This document shows positions 20,181-44,649 of a stretch of DNA of 64,000 bases, one piece after another; position 1 is the first letter of the stretch, and every line of letters starts with the position of its first letter. Origin of the DNA: Mesocentrotus franciscanus (lineage: Eukaryota; Echinodermata; Echinoidea; Camarodonta; Strongylocentrotidae); the NCBI GenBank assembly GCA_037976565.1, contig CP137679.1:28827539-28891538 (forward strand), read 5' to 3'. Under the pieces are notes generated by a model. It was not told the origin of the DNA. It did no database searches and was given only the letters and a program-made list of their open reading frames with translations. Both the position numbers and the translations under genes were made by a program.

Positions 20181-21050
20181 AGGTTAAAGAAGCACAGAGC
20201 CTAGCAGTCTTTAAGAGAGCTCTAAAAGAACTTCTCACATGATACGGTCTTCATTCTGCTGTTGATGTTTAAAATAGATATTGACTGACTATATATAATG
20301 CAAGGTTTTTCCACCTCTGGTAGATTTAATGCACTTTTCATCCCAATAGATTTAGTTCTTACATGTTTATCACAGTTTCTTTCTCATTATCTATTATGAT
20401 ACAGTTTTTGCCATATTGACTCCATTACCATACCACGTTTACAATGTAATGTTAGTATAATATATATATCATTAATTAATTGTTGTTCTTTATGTAATAT
20501 TGATATGTACTTATTATAGTCAGTTAATGTGTTCCCATGTTTTTGTTTAACTTATTTTTATACTTGATTTTTATCATTATCTAAACCATGCATACAAAAT
20601 TGTGTTAAATGTTATAATTTGATATTTTGTACAGTTCTAATTGTAAATTATGTATTTTTCATGTACAGTTTTTATAATCAGGGCTCTGTGGAAGATCAGG
20701 TTTTTATTTTTGTATACTGAACAGACTACCCTGAATAAAGAAGTGAAATAAATAAATAAACCCGAAACATTTAATTCTTCCTGATATAGACTCCCGATAA
20801 TCGACATGGTGAAGTGTAGTCCAGAATCTGCCCGGTTCTTTATTGTTTTTGTTCTCAATAATATTTTATTTTCTCCATTGCTTTTCACAAACAATAACAA
20901 AATAACAATAATAAACAATAACAAAATCAATACATAAAATAATCTGCATGTTAATATTATTATATAGAATATGATTTTACATTCACATCTAAATAATACA
21001 AATGAACTTTTACTATTTACATCAAATAAAGCATGAAACATGCATGCATG
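20181..21050 (+). mobile_element. Non-LTR element A, right part
   Basis: Continues element A from [17 protein letters not shown] and its stop codon into an AT-rich 3' UTR. It is nearly identical to the reverse complement of 6034-6900. It ends near the GAAGAAGGCATG phrase. Confidence 0.85.
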
Positions 21051-22200
21051 AAGAAGGCATGAACATAAAAAGACATTTATAAAAATAAAAAAGACATTAA
21101 AAAAAACAACAACATAAAAACACACACACACACACACACCCATACAAAAACTTACATACATACATATACACACGTGCCCAGACACCCACACAAATACCCA
21201 CTGAAAACATGCCTACATTTTGTGAGAATCTCGACCATTATATCAGCCATGTCCATTCATTCATTGCTTCTATTCGCCTATATTCCCAACACACTTGATT
21301 CAAGCCGCCGAATAATCAAGCCATCAAATAATGCCCGGTTTATTAATTATAATTTTGCTAATCATATTTCAGCTACATGCAGGTATACATACTTCAGGAA
21401 GATTTTTCATTTTTAATTGTTCACCGCTTACAATATTACTCTTCCTTCGCCAAAAAAAAAACGGATCTCAGGAGAAGCGTAATTGCATGCTAGTTTTTCA
21501 TGGGCTTTAGAAAATAAAAATATTACTAATAGGCCATTAAAAAAAAAAACATGTTTAGCGTCCTGCCTTTTTGAAAAATATGTAGGAAGAGGCCCTTTTT
21601 TTTTCTTCTTTTTTTTTCTTCTTCAAAATGGCCGGTCAGCGAGTTGGGCTTTTCTTCAAGATGGCCGCCAGCATTTACGTTTTATTATAAAAGAAAACTT
21701 CAGGAAAAGATCATTTTAGCAGTATGTTTTTCATGTTTTTTCATTAAAAAAAAAAAGCAGACGGCCCCCAAAAAGGAAGCGGGCGGGGACGCTAAATTTT
21801 TTTTTTTTTAATGGCTTTATTATTATTAATATTATTATTGTTATTATCTTTATGTATTTGGCGACATTTTTGTTTTTTAAAGCGAGTTGCAGCTAATCAA
21901 AGCTCTTTTAAAGGAGGGCAGCAAAGAGGGGCTCCGCGCTCAATTTCCGAGTCATTTTTTTCTAATTTCCTTTCAAGATATAGATTTCATATTGATTTTT
22001 TGTTAAGGGGGGGGGGTTGTTGATTTTATGAAAGTCAAGCCGATATGCCGGTGATTCAGGATCGCCTGACTTCATGACCATAAGCACAAATTAAGATTGA
22101 CGGCTCTTTCGCACGGACAGGAAAGTCATACAAAGTTTTCCAAGAAGAAACATCTTTAAAGAATTATCGTATAGTTAAAGGGGGAGCGAATATCATTAAG
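21051..22200. other. Intergenic, low-complexity sequence
   Basis: No gene. It contains a CA run (21119-21140), several A, T and G homopolymers (21540-22020), and an ACACTTGATTCAAGCC phrase near 21290 shared with the palindrome at 5680 and 5955. Confidence 0.6.
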
Positions 22201-22205
22201 AAATG

Positions 22206-22390
22206 TCGTATAAAATCAGTGGTAGAGCAATGGTCTCGTAACCGGGAGGTCCCGGGTTCGAAACCAATTCGATGAGCTATAGTGCCCTTTGGTAAGGTAT
22301 TAATCCTCCTTACCAAGTCCCTCGGAGAGCCGTCCGTCCCTGGCTGCTTTTTACTAGCAATCATACTATGGCACATGCATTCTTTGCCAG
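22206..22390 (+). mobile_element. tRNA-derived SINE relic
   Basis: GTGGTAGAGC (A-box-like) and GGTTCGAAACC (B box) are spaced as in a tRNA promoter. The body, TTTGGTAAGGTATTAATCC, resembles the other SINEs in the window. It is not a tRNA gene because no cloverleaf 3' half follows the B box. Confidence 0.6.
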
Positions 22391-22599
22391 TGGCGTAATG
22401 AGCAAAAACTTTTTGGGGGCAGAAAAAATCTGCATCACCACCAGATGGCATATATATGGGCAATTGTTTTTTGCAGATGCGGATATTGACGATAACGGTC
22501 AAAATGTGGGCCTACAAACCTTTGAGCAATGAGAATGATAAGTTAATATCCAACCCATTATCCAGAGGCGGTGGAATGTCTTACAAAATGGGGGGGGGG

Positions 22600-23399
22600 G
22601 GCCCCAACAAAAAGGGGCACCTTAAAAGGGAAACCTCAAAGTGAAAATATGCCATTTTTACATATTGGTATATACTCCTATACATTGTGATTACATCATC
22701 AGGGATGATCTCAATGTTTGTTGCTCTCTTTACATGGTCCAAGATACTAATTATGCATCATACTTTGCAGTTACGTGTGATGGTCTGAATATATTTATTT
22801 GCGTCTTACATCTTATAAAGAGGAAAAAACAATTCTGATGGGGTTTTAAGCACAATCTAATCATGAAAGACTGCAAAGATATTTAATAAGGCACATATAA
22901 TTATATCAACTTTAATGCGAGCGAGCGTAGCGAGCGAGCTTTTGCCGAAATTAATGAAAAATTGGTCTTAGTTGCTTTAAATTTTGAGCACATTTTATGG
23001 TGGAAGGAAAAAGGGGCACATATCCACAAGGAAAATGACACTATATTAAAAAAGAAAAGGAGCACTTGTCAAAATAAAAAGGGCAATTATCAGAAGGAAA
23101 ATGGCACTAATTAGGAAGGATAAGGGGGCATGTGTCAAAATAACAGGGCACTTATTACAAAGTTAAAGAGGGCATCTCTCAAATTTGAAAAAGGGCACTC
23201 ACCAGAAATGAAAAGGGGCACTTAATATAAGAATAACAAGAGGCAATTGTCAAAATATAGGGGACATCTCTCAGATTTGAAAAGAGGCAATTATAAGAGG
23301 TGAATGGGCACTGATCATAGGTGGTAAGAGGCACGTCTTGTACCTGAAAGGGGGCACTCACCTGAGATGAATAGGGGCACTTGTCGAAAAAAAGTGGCA

Positions 23400-23436
<37 letters not shown>

Positions 23437-23870
23437 TTTTAATAGAGGTATTTATCAGAGGTGTGAGTAGAGTCTTTATGAAAAGGGGAGGTGGATCTTA
23501 TTTTAAAAAGGGGCATTTTTCAGAAGGAAAAAGGGCACTTATTAGTAAGAAAAGGGGGAGGGAGCACGTGTCAAAATAAAATTGGGCACTTATCAGGGGT
23601 GATAAGGGGCACTCATCAAAGATAAAAACGAGCACTTATCTGAATAGGAACGGCACTTATTACAAAAGAAAAGGGCACTTGTTAAAGTAAAATGGGCACC
23701 TTTCAGATTTGAATAGGGCATTTATCAGAGGTAAGGGGGTACTTGTCAGAATTGGTTAGAGGCACTTATAAGAATGTGGAACGGGCACCTATTTGAAATT
23801 AAAAAGGGGCGCTTATCTGTAGTAAAAAGAGGCACTTTTCCTAATTTAAAAGAGGCACTTTAGGGTTTTT
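22600..23870. repeat. Degenerate GGGCACTTATC minisatellite
   Basis: About 30 loose copies of a 25-35 base phrase of the type AAAAGGGGCACTTATCAGA, all in one orientation, interrupted by a (TA)n run at 23402-23432. A GCGAGCGAGCGTAGCGAGCG cluster sits near 22918. No stable coding frame. Confidence 0.7.
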
Positions 23871-24812
23871 TGCCTGACTATAAATTTGGGAATTTGTCTT
23901 TTTCCAACAAAGGCATAAAAAAAGTATAATTTACAAAAAAAGTAAGAAAAAACCGGAAAATCATGTCATTTCAGCACCATTTGTAAATGACTGGTATGCT
24001 GCTATCGAATTAAAAATAAACCACATTTGAATTTTTTTTTGGGGCAACTGCCCCAAGCCCCCCCCATAGTCAGGTAAAACAAATCACGAATCAACTTTTT
24101 ATGGGCCGTTTGCGTTTGGAGGGGTGGCAGGCGTTGACGGGCATCGACTATAACGGGAGGAGCATATATATTTATAAATATTTCTTTATGTTTAACTTGT
24201 TTCCCATGTTTTTATCCTAGCAAACTCTATTAGGTAAATGATTCTAGTGGACCTATATGATGAACATTTGAGTCAGACTCTGGCCATGCATGGTTCTGGA
24301 TCAAACTTTACGATTACATTTTTTTTTTTTTTTTTTTTGCCGTGCATGGATTTTACAAGAAAATTAACTTTGATTACAAATCCATCTTTCATCTTCTGAA
24401 ATGTTTTGTAATTTGTTTCATGCGTGGTTACGGGTGCCAGTGCATGCCATTGGCCAGTCTATCTCTGCATAAAGTAATGCACTGGGTGATTTCAAATTCG
24501 GTGTCGAAAGCTGGTGTTGGTGCAACTATGAAAACACCAAAGAACCGAACTTGCAACCATCCTTTGTGTGTTGCAACGTGATGATGCAGAACCATAGAGA
24601 TATGTGCAGAACCTATGCATTTGACTCCAGGCGTGCAGTAATTTTTCTTTTAATGATGTAAAATAGGGCACAAAGCGCAAAGTCAGCTATATACAGGTAT
24701 AAATGCTTTTTATTTTCAGTAAAACTATAATATTAATGATAATGATAAATTTAAATGCCCTAAAATGTGCGTAATTGTACTACTCTAATTTAGAACAAAC
24801 ATAATAAGATTC
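23871..24812. other. 5' flank of uridine-cytidine kinase gene
   Basis: No gene. A poly(T) run lies near 24320-24338 and a G/C-homopolymer-rich patch near 24040-24065. Confidence 0.5.
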
Positions 24813-24820
24813 TATATAAG
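24813..24820 (+). promoter_or_regulatory. TATA-like box of uridine-cytidine kinase gene
   Basis: TATATAAG lies about 123 bases upstream of the start codon. If used it would give a 5' UTR of roughly 95 bases. Sequence match only. Confidence 0.35.
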
Positions 24821-24942
24821 TTCTATCGACTTGAAATAGGCTAATACCCGATTACAAGCTATGACATCATTTTTCTCCAAAACATACACAGTTCACTTTT
24901 GTTTAGAATACGAACAGCTGAAGATTCATCCAAGAAAACAAA

Positions 24943-36209
<11,267 letters not shown>

Positions 36210-37086
36210 TCCACCGAAAATGAAACCCACGTGCATGCTCTATTGATATGTTTGCACGATCACTCTCTCATCAGGGACATTTGTTATCTGTAGGAACGGG
36301 GTGGCTGAGTTTTATCGGCTGATAACTCTGGGAGTCTGGGATAGGGTGACTTCATCACGACCTTCGAAGAGCACTTCCTGTCTTGTATTGTATAATATAC
36401 CATAATGCCAGTGATATGGTTCTACAAGAAGAGGTGCCATAATTTCTTATAGATGGATAACGTGTGTGAGTGTGTGTTTAAAATGAATGCATGTGTGTGT
36501 GTGTTTTGCAGATCTGCAAAGAAGTGGTTAAGTGGCAAGTTCCACCTTCTTGAGGATGGTAATGTGTGTGCATGAAGTTCTAAATATTTGTGCCGATCCT
36601 CAAAAAATATATCTTGAAACAATTCCGTCATAACTTGCTGGTAAAAAAAAATGTATTCCTGCTTGAATTCGAAGTACTCGGGTTGGTCATTGATGTCCAC
36701 AAATAACTTTGGTTTTTGTGATATATATTATTGGCAAAAAATTGACTGATAGTTCAATCTGCAGAGAGCTAGAAAGACAGTAGAGTGCTTCTATTTAACA
36801 CCCTTCTGGCTCTCGGCAGACGACATGTTGGGATATCGTAGTCACAGAAGAGGGGCAAACTTGTTTTTCTGTTTTTTCCGTGTTTGAGGGATATTGAAGT
36901 AAGAATTGACTTTAATATCCTGGATAACATGCATTGCTACTGCATTTGCTCACAAGTAATGGATCTTGTACGTGTATAAGTTATCAATTGGTATATGAAT
37001 TCACGGTCGCATACTTTGTGACATACTGAATTTACCAAGATTCACAGGCTGAAAATTTAAAGGCTGTGAAAAGTTCTTATTGATGT

Positions 37087-37092
37087 AATAAA
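37087..37092 (+). terminator. Candidate poly(A) signal of UCK gene
   Basis: First AATAAA after the stop codon, about 880 bases downstream. Later AATAAA hexamers are alternatives. Confidence 0.3.
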
Positions 37093-39667
37093 ATATTCCT
37101 TCTGAATCGTGTTATAGAGAGGATAGAGAGAGAGAGAGAGAGAGGGGGGGGGGGCGGTGGGGAGAGAACTTTGATAAAACAAAAGGTGCTGATGATAATT
37201 TTTAATAGAATGTATTAACTTTAGCTTCCTATTTTCATTTCAGTTTTCTCTCCATTAGAATATTGTATTTCAGAAGAAAAATCCCTGTTCTCACCAAAGA
37301 CCATAGTTTTCTCTCGTGTGATTTTGCATTTCCTTATTTCTTTCCTTACGTAAAGCCAGGGCCTTGAAATATTTGACATAAATTTTGAAGTTCATTTTTG
37401 TATGAATAGCAAACTTTTTTGTTGATATTTTGTTAGCAGCATTTTAGTGCAATCAACTTTGAGCTTTGTTTAATTACCAAACATGTTCTTTTAACAATTC
37501 GCATTTCAGAGTTTCAATGTAAAGGCTGTTCTTTTGTTCACTAGTGGCTTCAAAAACTTTATATGTTTATATTGCTAAATGCTTTTCCATATTTGCAATT
37601 CAGTAGGGTTTTTTTTTTTAAATGCTTTTTATTTTTGGGGTCTTATTTTTTGGAATTCAATCAAAATTACTCTGACAGAGTCCTACAGGTTTTTGAAGCG
37701 GATACTGTATGATATTACAGACTTTGTGTTAAGATTGACAACTCGGGCAAAGTAGTGCCATAGAAAAATACTGTAATTAGAACTACATTGTATGTGTACG
37801 TTAACATGCAAAAATGTGATGGTGTGTGGATGTGTCACATGAAGTACATTTGCATATGTAAATTAGCTTTATCTTTAGGAGAATGCTTGTAGATTGTGTA
37901 TCGTTATCAAAACTTCTCAGTAATTGTTGACAGTGGAACATGTACTTACGTCATTTCATTTTTTGATTTTTTTTTTTGTTTAAACATAGAAAGAGATTGT
38001 GTATAGAATTAAAAATCTGAAAGTTTGCATGTACATGTATGGTTAAAACTATTTTCGAATGAGTTTGTAGTTAATAAGAAATATTGATTCTTTACAAGTT
38101 CAGAAGTTTGCATGTACAGGTACATGTATATCTAGATGTATAATATTGTTTTCTTGTAGTTATGATAGCAGAATGCGAAGAGTGTGAATATATTGATTCT
38201 CAGAAAGAACTGAAATATTGACCAAACCAAGTGGTCTTTATAGATTTTTTTCCCCTTCTATTTGGTTTAATATTACCTGCTACAGTGTACTATGCTATCT
38301 TCTTATTATCCATTGACCTTATAAGCGAGGTAGAGGCATGTTGCTAGATAATGTAAAGACATAAAAATGTGACACATTCAAACTAAGCTGCAAAGTATGC
38401 AGTACCTCATCAGTTTTTTCCATGAAAATCCTTATCTTCTAGATAGCGCTTTGAGAGACTATCATGTGTGACATACAGAGTATACAACCAAACATGCATG
38501 CATTGCATACCAACAAAGAGAAGCATTTTATTCTGTCTTCTCTTTTCAATTGTCAGTGTACATTGCAAAAGATGGTCATGGATGAGAGAAAATATTATTT
38601 TTGTAGTCACACTTTAATGATTATGTGAGAGAATAGAATGTTTATCACTCACTGACTGCGGACATCCCATAATGCATTACATCATTACATTTGAGTCTCA
38701 TGGTAGGCTTGAGTCTTACCGAGTCACTCAATGAAAGGCATTATCTTTGTATTAAGACTTACTCAATTATGAGGTTGAATATTACAAGTGAGCGTTCTAT
38801 AATTGTATTGATATCCTGAGCATTACGGTACTGATAAGATACGTTACATAGAAATGCGCTTTTTTGAAGCTCAACTTCTTGCATATATTATACATGTATG
38901 TAATAGTTGAAGGATGATAACAGGACATCGTATTTTGACAATGTTCCTTTAATTTCAACTGGATATCATTGTACATGTAGACTTGCTGGTATTATCATAC
39001 AGTATTTATAATGAAGCTATATTCGCCTAATTTTGTTGTAATTCACGGCAAAGTATTTAACATGGATAGATCCTTCGGCGGAACTCCCGTTTTTTCTGAA
39101 CTCTCCTTCCTTATTTATGAAGCAGTGATTCAGACCTCAGGACAGGTAAAAACATACTTCTTCATTATAAATTAAATTTTCATTACATGTCCATCACATG
39201 TCCATCACATGTTCATCACATATTCATTTATACATGCATGGTATTTTCATTATAACTGCCCTATGTAATGTACTTGCACATATACAAGTACATGTACATC
39301 TCACTTGAATGATGATGGCATTAATTTTATATTTATGTATGCATCCTTAGTTTGATATGACATTTACCTTTCAAGATCCTTTTCTCTTCTTTGAAGTCAC
39401 AAATCTACACATGCATGAAGTATATGACCATTTCTATCTACATGTACCGGTATGTATGTATGTTGGTGTGTAAGCAAGGTATTTTTAATGTATTATTAAC
39501 TTTTAGTAACAATTTGTTATAGATACATGTATACTGTAAGTGAAATCGCTGTTAGTTATAGAAATATTCAGTAAGAATTTCCACATTATGTGTACATGTA
39601 GTTTGGTCAGGCTAAGTTGTTTTGATTTATTTATTAACTGTTAACCTATTTCTTATTTCTATGATGT

Positions 39668-40245
39668 GCATTTTCATTGTTGCTCTGAATTTCGGAGTGA
39701 AGTCGTGATAATTTACCGGTACATTGAATGTGTTAACACTGTAGCTCTAAATTTTAGGGTGAAGTCATAATATTTTTCTTTGAATGTGTTTACACCAGCA
39801 CTCTGAATTTCAGGTTGAAGTCATAATATTTTTCATTGAATGTGTTCACACTGTAGCTCTAAATTTCAGGGTGAAGTCATAATATTTGTATTAAATGCGT
39901 TTACACCAGCACTCTGAATTTCAGGGTGAAGTCATATTATTTTACATTGAATGTGTCTATACTGTAGCTCTGAATTTCAAAATAAAGTTGTAATATTTTT
40001 TTTGTTAAATGTGTTTACACGTAATCTCTGAATTTCAGAGTGAAATCATAGTATAATTAAATCGAGTGTGTTAAAAAAAATCATTCTTAAGTTCAGAGTT
40101 AAGTCAAAATAATTAACATTGAATGTGTTCACAGTAGCTCTGAATTTCAGGGTTAAATCGTAAAATTTTACATGGAATATGTTCACACTGTAGCACTGAA
40201 TTTCAGAGTGAAGTTGTAAAATTTTACATTGAATCAAATCAATAC
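39668..40245. repeat. Minisatellite, unit about 56 bp, ten copies
   Basis: Repeats of the type TTGAATGTGTTCACACTGTAG, CTCTGAATTTCAGGGTGAAG and TCATAATATTTTACA follow head to tail ten times, with 10-25 percent divergence by eye. It lies downstream of UCK. Confidence 0.88.
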
Positions 40246-42911
40246 ATGAATATGATGCTTAATATACCCTGAATTACTTGTGGTACTACGTCATGAACAG
40301 GGATGTGCACTTATTATACACTCAGGAAAAATGCTTAGAATCAAGCCACAAATGAAGCGTGGCTTACTTCCATCAACTGGATCAGAAATGCATCTGGAAC
40401 AAATTTTTATAGGCAAGAAGTCAGCAAAATATATGTAGCATTTATACATTAGAAATAGCCATAGATGTCAGACAGCAGTTGCAGTGTGCTGCGATATTTG
40501 AGAGATTTCTGAAGGCATGAAGTTGTTCTATTAAGTCTATCACTTTCAGGAACTGGTTACTGTGAAAAGCCTAGTATTGGAAAGAAAAGCCTAGTATTGG
40601 AAAATTCAGTAGTCAGCTGGGTTCTCTGTTATGTGCTAGGCAGAAGGATGCTTTTGACACAATTTGTTTAGGTCTAATTGCTTTCTGTTTCAAACTTTCA
40701 ATTGTCTTGAGTAGTGATGTAGATGTGTTGCGATGATGTAGTCAAAGAATGTGAAAGAGTTTGAAAATATACATCCTTCATCTGCACATCCATCTGTCAT
40801 GGACACTAGTATAGTCACATGTGTGTTATCTCAATTTGGAGTACCGGTACTAGTAAGTAGAGAGTAAAAGGTACTTTACTTTCATGGGCTCCGAATCGAA
40901 GCTTACAAGATTAGTTATCTTGTTATGTTATTTCAGTATTACATACATGTATGTGATGTTTATCCTGGTATTCTGTTACAAGAAAGAAGAAGGTTTGATT
41001 TATTCAGGAGTAGAGGCAAATTAAAAAGAGATACACATGAAGTACACATGAGCAGATGTTCTTGATGGGTGCTGACTTAGGTCCAGGTGTAAGCTCCCAA
41101 CAAAGTGGGTCCGCTAATTTATGGAAAGCCAGGTGTCAACTTGTTTATTCCGTAACAGTTAGTATAGTTCTGTATGAACAAAAAATGAACAAAAAATTCC
41201 AAAGATCATGTCATTATAAAAATAAACATTTTTTTTCTTCTTCATTTCATGACAGCATTTTATTTCATTACAGACTTGCAGAATACAGGGGTGGTATCCT
41301 GAAAACTATTTTTTTTTTTTAGTGAAACAATGTTAACTTACATAACAAAATCAGGACAAGTCATTGGGTAATGTTTGCGCAAAGCTGGCTGTGTTCGCGT
41401 AAAGTTAAGAGTCGTCTGCGCCAGAACCAATGCTACATGTAAGTGCTAGTTCCATGCAATTTGAGTTTGTTATGACAATTAACATAGTTTTCCCTAATGT
41501 AAAAAATTATATTATTTTCAGAATACCTCCCCTGAACTTTGACACTTGGTGCTCAATAAATCAATGGGTCAATGGACAAGATAACTTGGTCCATCTTCAT
41601 GAATTCAAGCCATATTCTATAGCATCCATAGAAATAGACGATTCCTGTTGCCTCCCCATCATCTAGGATAGCATATTTTTTTGATCAGACAGGTTTCCTT
41701 TACCCTCCTCATACACCTTGAGAAGATTTGACATTCTGGAATACATCATGAACTTAAACAGATTTGTACATACAAAAAAAAGTTGTGATGTAATTGTGTT
41801 GTAAATAATATGTAGGGTACAAAGTATTGTACAAAAATAGATAATGTAGTCAGTTTTGATAATGCTGGTTGATTTGCTTCGCTTATTGTAACAACAGTGA
41901 AGTGCATGTACAGTTGATGCTTCTTATTTGAGAAGTGAAGTTTGGAGTAATTCATTTGACAAGTTTTCGATGTACATGTACAGACAATATCTTGTACAGT
42001 TTGACAGTATTAAGGTGCTTAAGTGAAACATTGCTTTATTTCTAACTCGACAACTTCCAAAATTTCAGTTTTTCATTTTGTCCTTCTGTCCTTTGTAACA
42101 CTTGAAGCCTTATGCGATTGACCGCAATGCTTTCCAGATACATGTATTCCAGACATTTTTATTTTCTATTATTTTGAGGACCTTAACTTTTTGTGACATT
42201 CATCTTCGTGTCTTAAAATCTTGCTCTCTCGATCTTTGATTTTTAATTTTCTTTAAGCTTTTTTTGTATTTCTTAGCCATAATTTTTAAGAGTATTGGAA
42301 GAGTAACCCGTTATTTTCCACAAAAAGGATAAACAATTCTTGATCAATTGATTATAGATCAAATATTAGTTCAGAGTTCAAAGTAGGGCTTTTTATTATT
42401 TTAATGCATTTTAAAGATCATAAAGATTATGTAGCTTTTGCTTAAATATTTTGGAGAACTCTTCATATTACATGGTCTTTTTTTGTAGTCCAGTGAAATG
42501 TAGATAGAAAATGATATCATTTTTTTTATTGTCAAAATTGTATTTGATTACAAAAGACACATTGCATCTATTTATTTTCATTCTTTTCGATTTCTCTAAA
42601 ATATTTATTCCTGTCTTCATTTTTATTTATTTTTTTTAAATCGATTCCTAATCTTGCTTTCCTTTTCCAAGTTTGAATTTCCCATGCCTGTATCATTTAT
42701 TAAGTTTCACTCAGATTAAGATTGATTATTTTCTGAATTGGTTGACTTGTAATCATGTATTTGAACAGGAAAAATGTTTATAACCCTGTTTACAATTGTT
42801 TACTGTAATAAATGCCTTTGAAAGGCCTAATTGAAATTTGGTTGCCAGAATCTAAGTTTATTGCAAGTCCTGTCTTCTTCATGATTAACAAACATGTACA
42901 GAATTCACAGT

Positions 42912-43079
42912 AGGTTTGCGGTTGCACCATGTGAGAGAGAGGAAGGATTGGGGAGCCCTGAAAAGGACTCTCGGTAATCTGTTCTTTCTTGAGTGTGTGT
43001 AGTCCTGAAAAGGACTGTTGGTGTTGTCTTTTCAGGACTCCCCAATCATCCCTCTCTCTGACATGGTGCAACCGCCAAC
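42912..43079. repeat. Inverted repeat between the convergent genes
   Basis: GGTTGCACCATGTGAGAGAG at the left is mirrored by CTCTCTGACATGGTGCAACC at the right. Inner GATTGGGGAG and TCCTGAAAAGGAC blocks are also inverted. Likely a small foldback element. Confidence 0.7.
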
Positions 43080-43199
43080 CTGTTCATCTACATCACCATG
43101 CAAGCCGATACTTATAAGCAGCATCTTTTTACAGAATTATTCTAAACCTTTCTCTTTCTTCTTCTCTCCTTTTACAATACTTTGCTACAATTTTCTGAC

Positions 43200-43790
43200 T
43201 TTTATTCTCTCTCTCTCTCTCTCTGTCACTCACATTCACTCTCAAGCCTCGTTCAGATATGCAGCAGTAAACCTTGGTGGGATTTTTAATGATGACGTGA
43301 AGTGTAATACGCGTCACATTTCTGTATCATATAACACAGAGCTCAGAGAATATGAGTAGGACCTTTGCCGAGCCCAGTTACCATTCTTATACATGTGAGA
43401 AAACAGTGGTGGTTTACCATGCCATATCTGAACGAGCTTTGTCTCTCTCTATCCCTCTCCCCCTCTCTCTCTCTCACTCTTCCCCACCCTCTCTCTATCC
43501 CTCTCCCCCACCCCTCTCTATCCCTCTCCCCACCCCCTCTCTCTCTCTCCCTCTCCCCACCCCCTCTCTCTCTCTATCCCTCTCCCCACCCCCTCTCTCT
43601 CTATCCCTCTCCCCACCCCTCTCTCTCTCTCTATCCCTCTCCCCCCCCCTCTCTCTCTCTCTATCCCTCTCCCGCCTCTCTCTATCCCTTTCCCCCACCC
43701 CTCTCTCTCTCTATCCCTCTCCCCCACCCCTCTCTATCCCTCTCCCCCACCCCCTCTCTCTCTCACTCTTCCCCCCATCACTTATATCAC
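43200..43790. repeat. CT-rich tracts and a small MITE
   Basis: CT runs at 43206-43225 and, very long, at 43440-43770 (CTCTCTATCCCTCTCCCC type). Between them, 43244-43438 has inverted CTCGTTCAGATATG ends, suggesting a MITE of about 195 bp. The Ser/Leu/Pro open frames here are repeat artefacts. Confidence 0.75.
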
Positions 43791-43799
43791 TATATTATC

Positions 43800-44640
43800 T
43801 CGTTCTCTTTACACCATCGATTGCTTTTCACTTTTCCTACTCTACTTCTTTCTTCCATTCCTCCCATGTTCTTCACAATTTTTCTATTCTCTACTTGTTT
43901 CTCTCCCGTTCTAATCTTGTTTCTGTTTTGTTCTCTTCTCTCAATCTTCCTTGCTTGCACGATATCTCAACCACTCTTCTCTACTATAGCAAAATCTAGA
44001 AGACTGAAAAGGACAAGACTCCCAACTTTAGACATGATTACTCATTTTCTTACAAAAATCCTCATAAAACATTTCTTTGATCATACATTAACATGAGAAA
44101 CATGGCCTCACAAGTAATGCCTGTAGAACTGAGAACATCTATTCAAAGAATTAAACTTAGAAATATACAGTACAAACAATACCTGAAGAAAAAGAAAAGT
44201 ATATATACATCTAGAAGAAAAATCCTTTACTTGTATTTTCACAACTGCACTCATTCCTTATCAGGAGTAACATATATAAATGTCTCAGAGTGACTAGTGA
44301 TGTCTATACTATATACTGTACATTAAACAGAGACCAAACTAGTCTATCTTCCTGAACTGAAAAGTTGGCAGGAATTAGTGAAGTTGTACCACGTGTACAG
44401 TGTATGAAAACTTTCGGCCCAACGTTAGGTCTAAATCTGAAGAACCTGTCCTGGATCTCTCTTCTCTTTTCTTGAGCAAACAGCAACACTTCATGCAATA
44501 TCTCACTAAAAAGATGTGGTGGATTACTATTTAGCTGCTTGGACCCGAGATAATGGAACAAATTGCAAAAAACAATAAAAAACAAGTATTTTTTAGACAG
44601 GGTAGCCACCACCCTTGATCAGAGCATTATTTTACAAGGG
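43800..44640. other. Intergenic or ACTR5 3' UTR
   Basis: AT-rich, no gene recognised. The open frame at 44304-44612 (minus) has no family features. It could belong to the ACTR5 3' UTR, whose end I cannot place. Confidence 0.4.
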
Positions 44641-44649
44641 GACCAATCC

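Larger units (their letters stand above)
36210..42900 (+). other. UCK 3' UTR and downstream flank
   Basis: No coding region seen in 6.7 kb. It is AT-rich with many TACATGTA-like palindromes, a GA/G tract (37117-37155), a minisatellite (39668-40245), a short CATCACATGTCC tandem near 39187-39225 and a doubled AAAAGCCTAGTATTGGAAA near 40563-40602. Several AATAAA hexamers occur (37087, about 39981, 41554 and 42808), so the 3' UTR length is undetermined. Confidence 0.5.

Noticed and set aside
22206..22270. Possible tRNA gene
   Set aside because: A- and B-box-like sequences are present but no acceptor stem or full cloverleaf; it fits a SINE head.
22600..23870. CRISPR-like array
   Set aside because: Repeats are degenerate, spacers are not of constant length, and the DNA is clearly animal.
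24342..24680. Frames upstream of the kinase gene
   Set aside because: No family features, no splice link to UCK exon 1; treated as flank.
40046..40237. 63-residue minus-strand frame with repeated motifs
   Set aside because: Translation of the 56-bp minisatellite.
43352..44096. 215- and 243-residue Pro/Ser/Leu frames
   Set aside because: They cover the CTCTCTATCCC tract and lack splice, domain or composition support.
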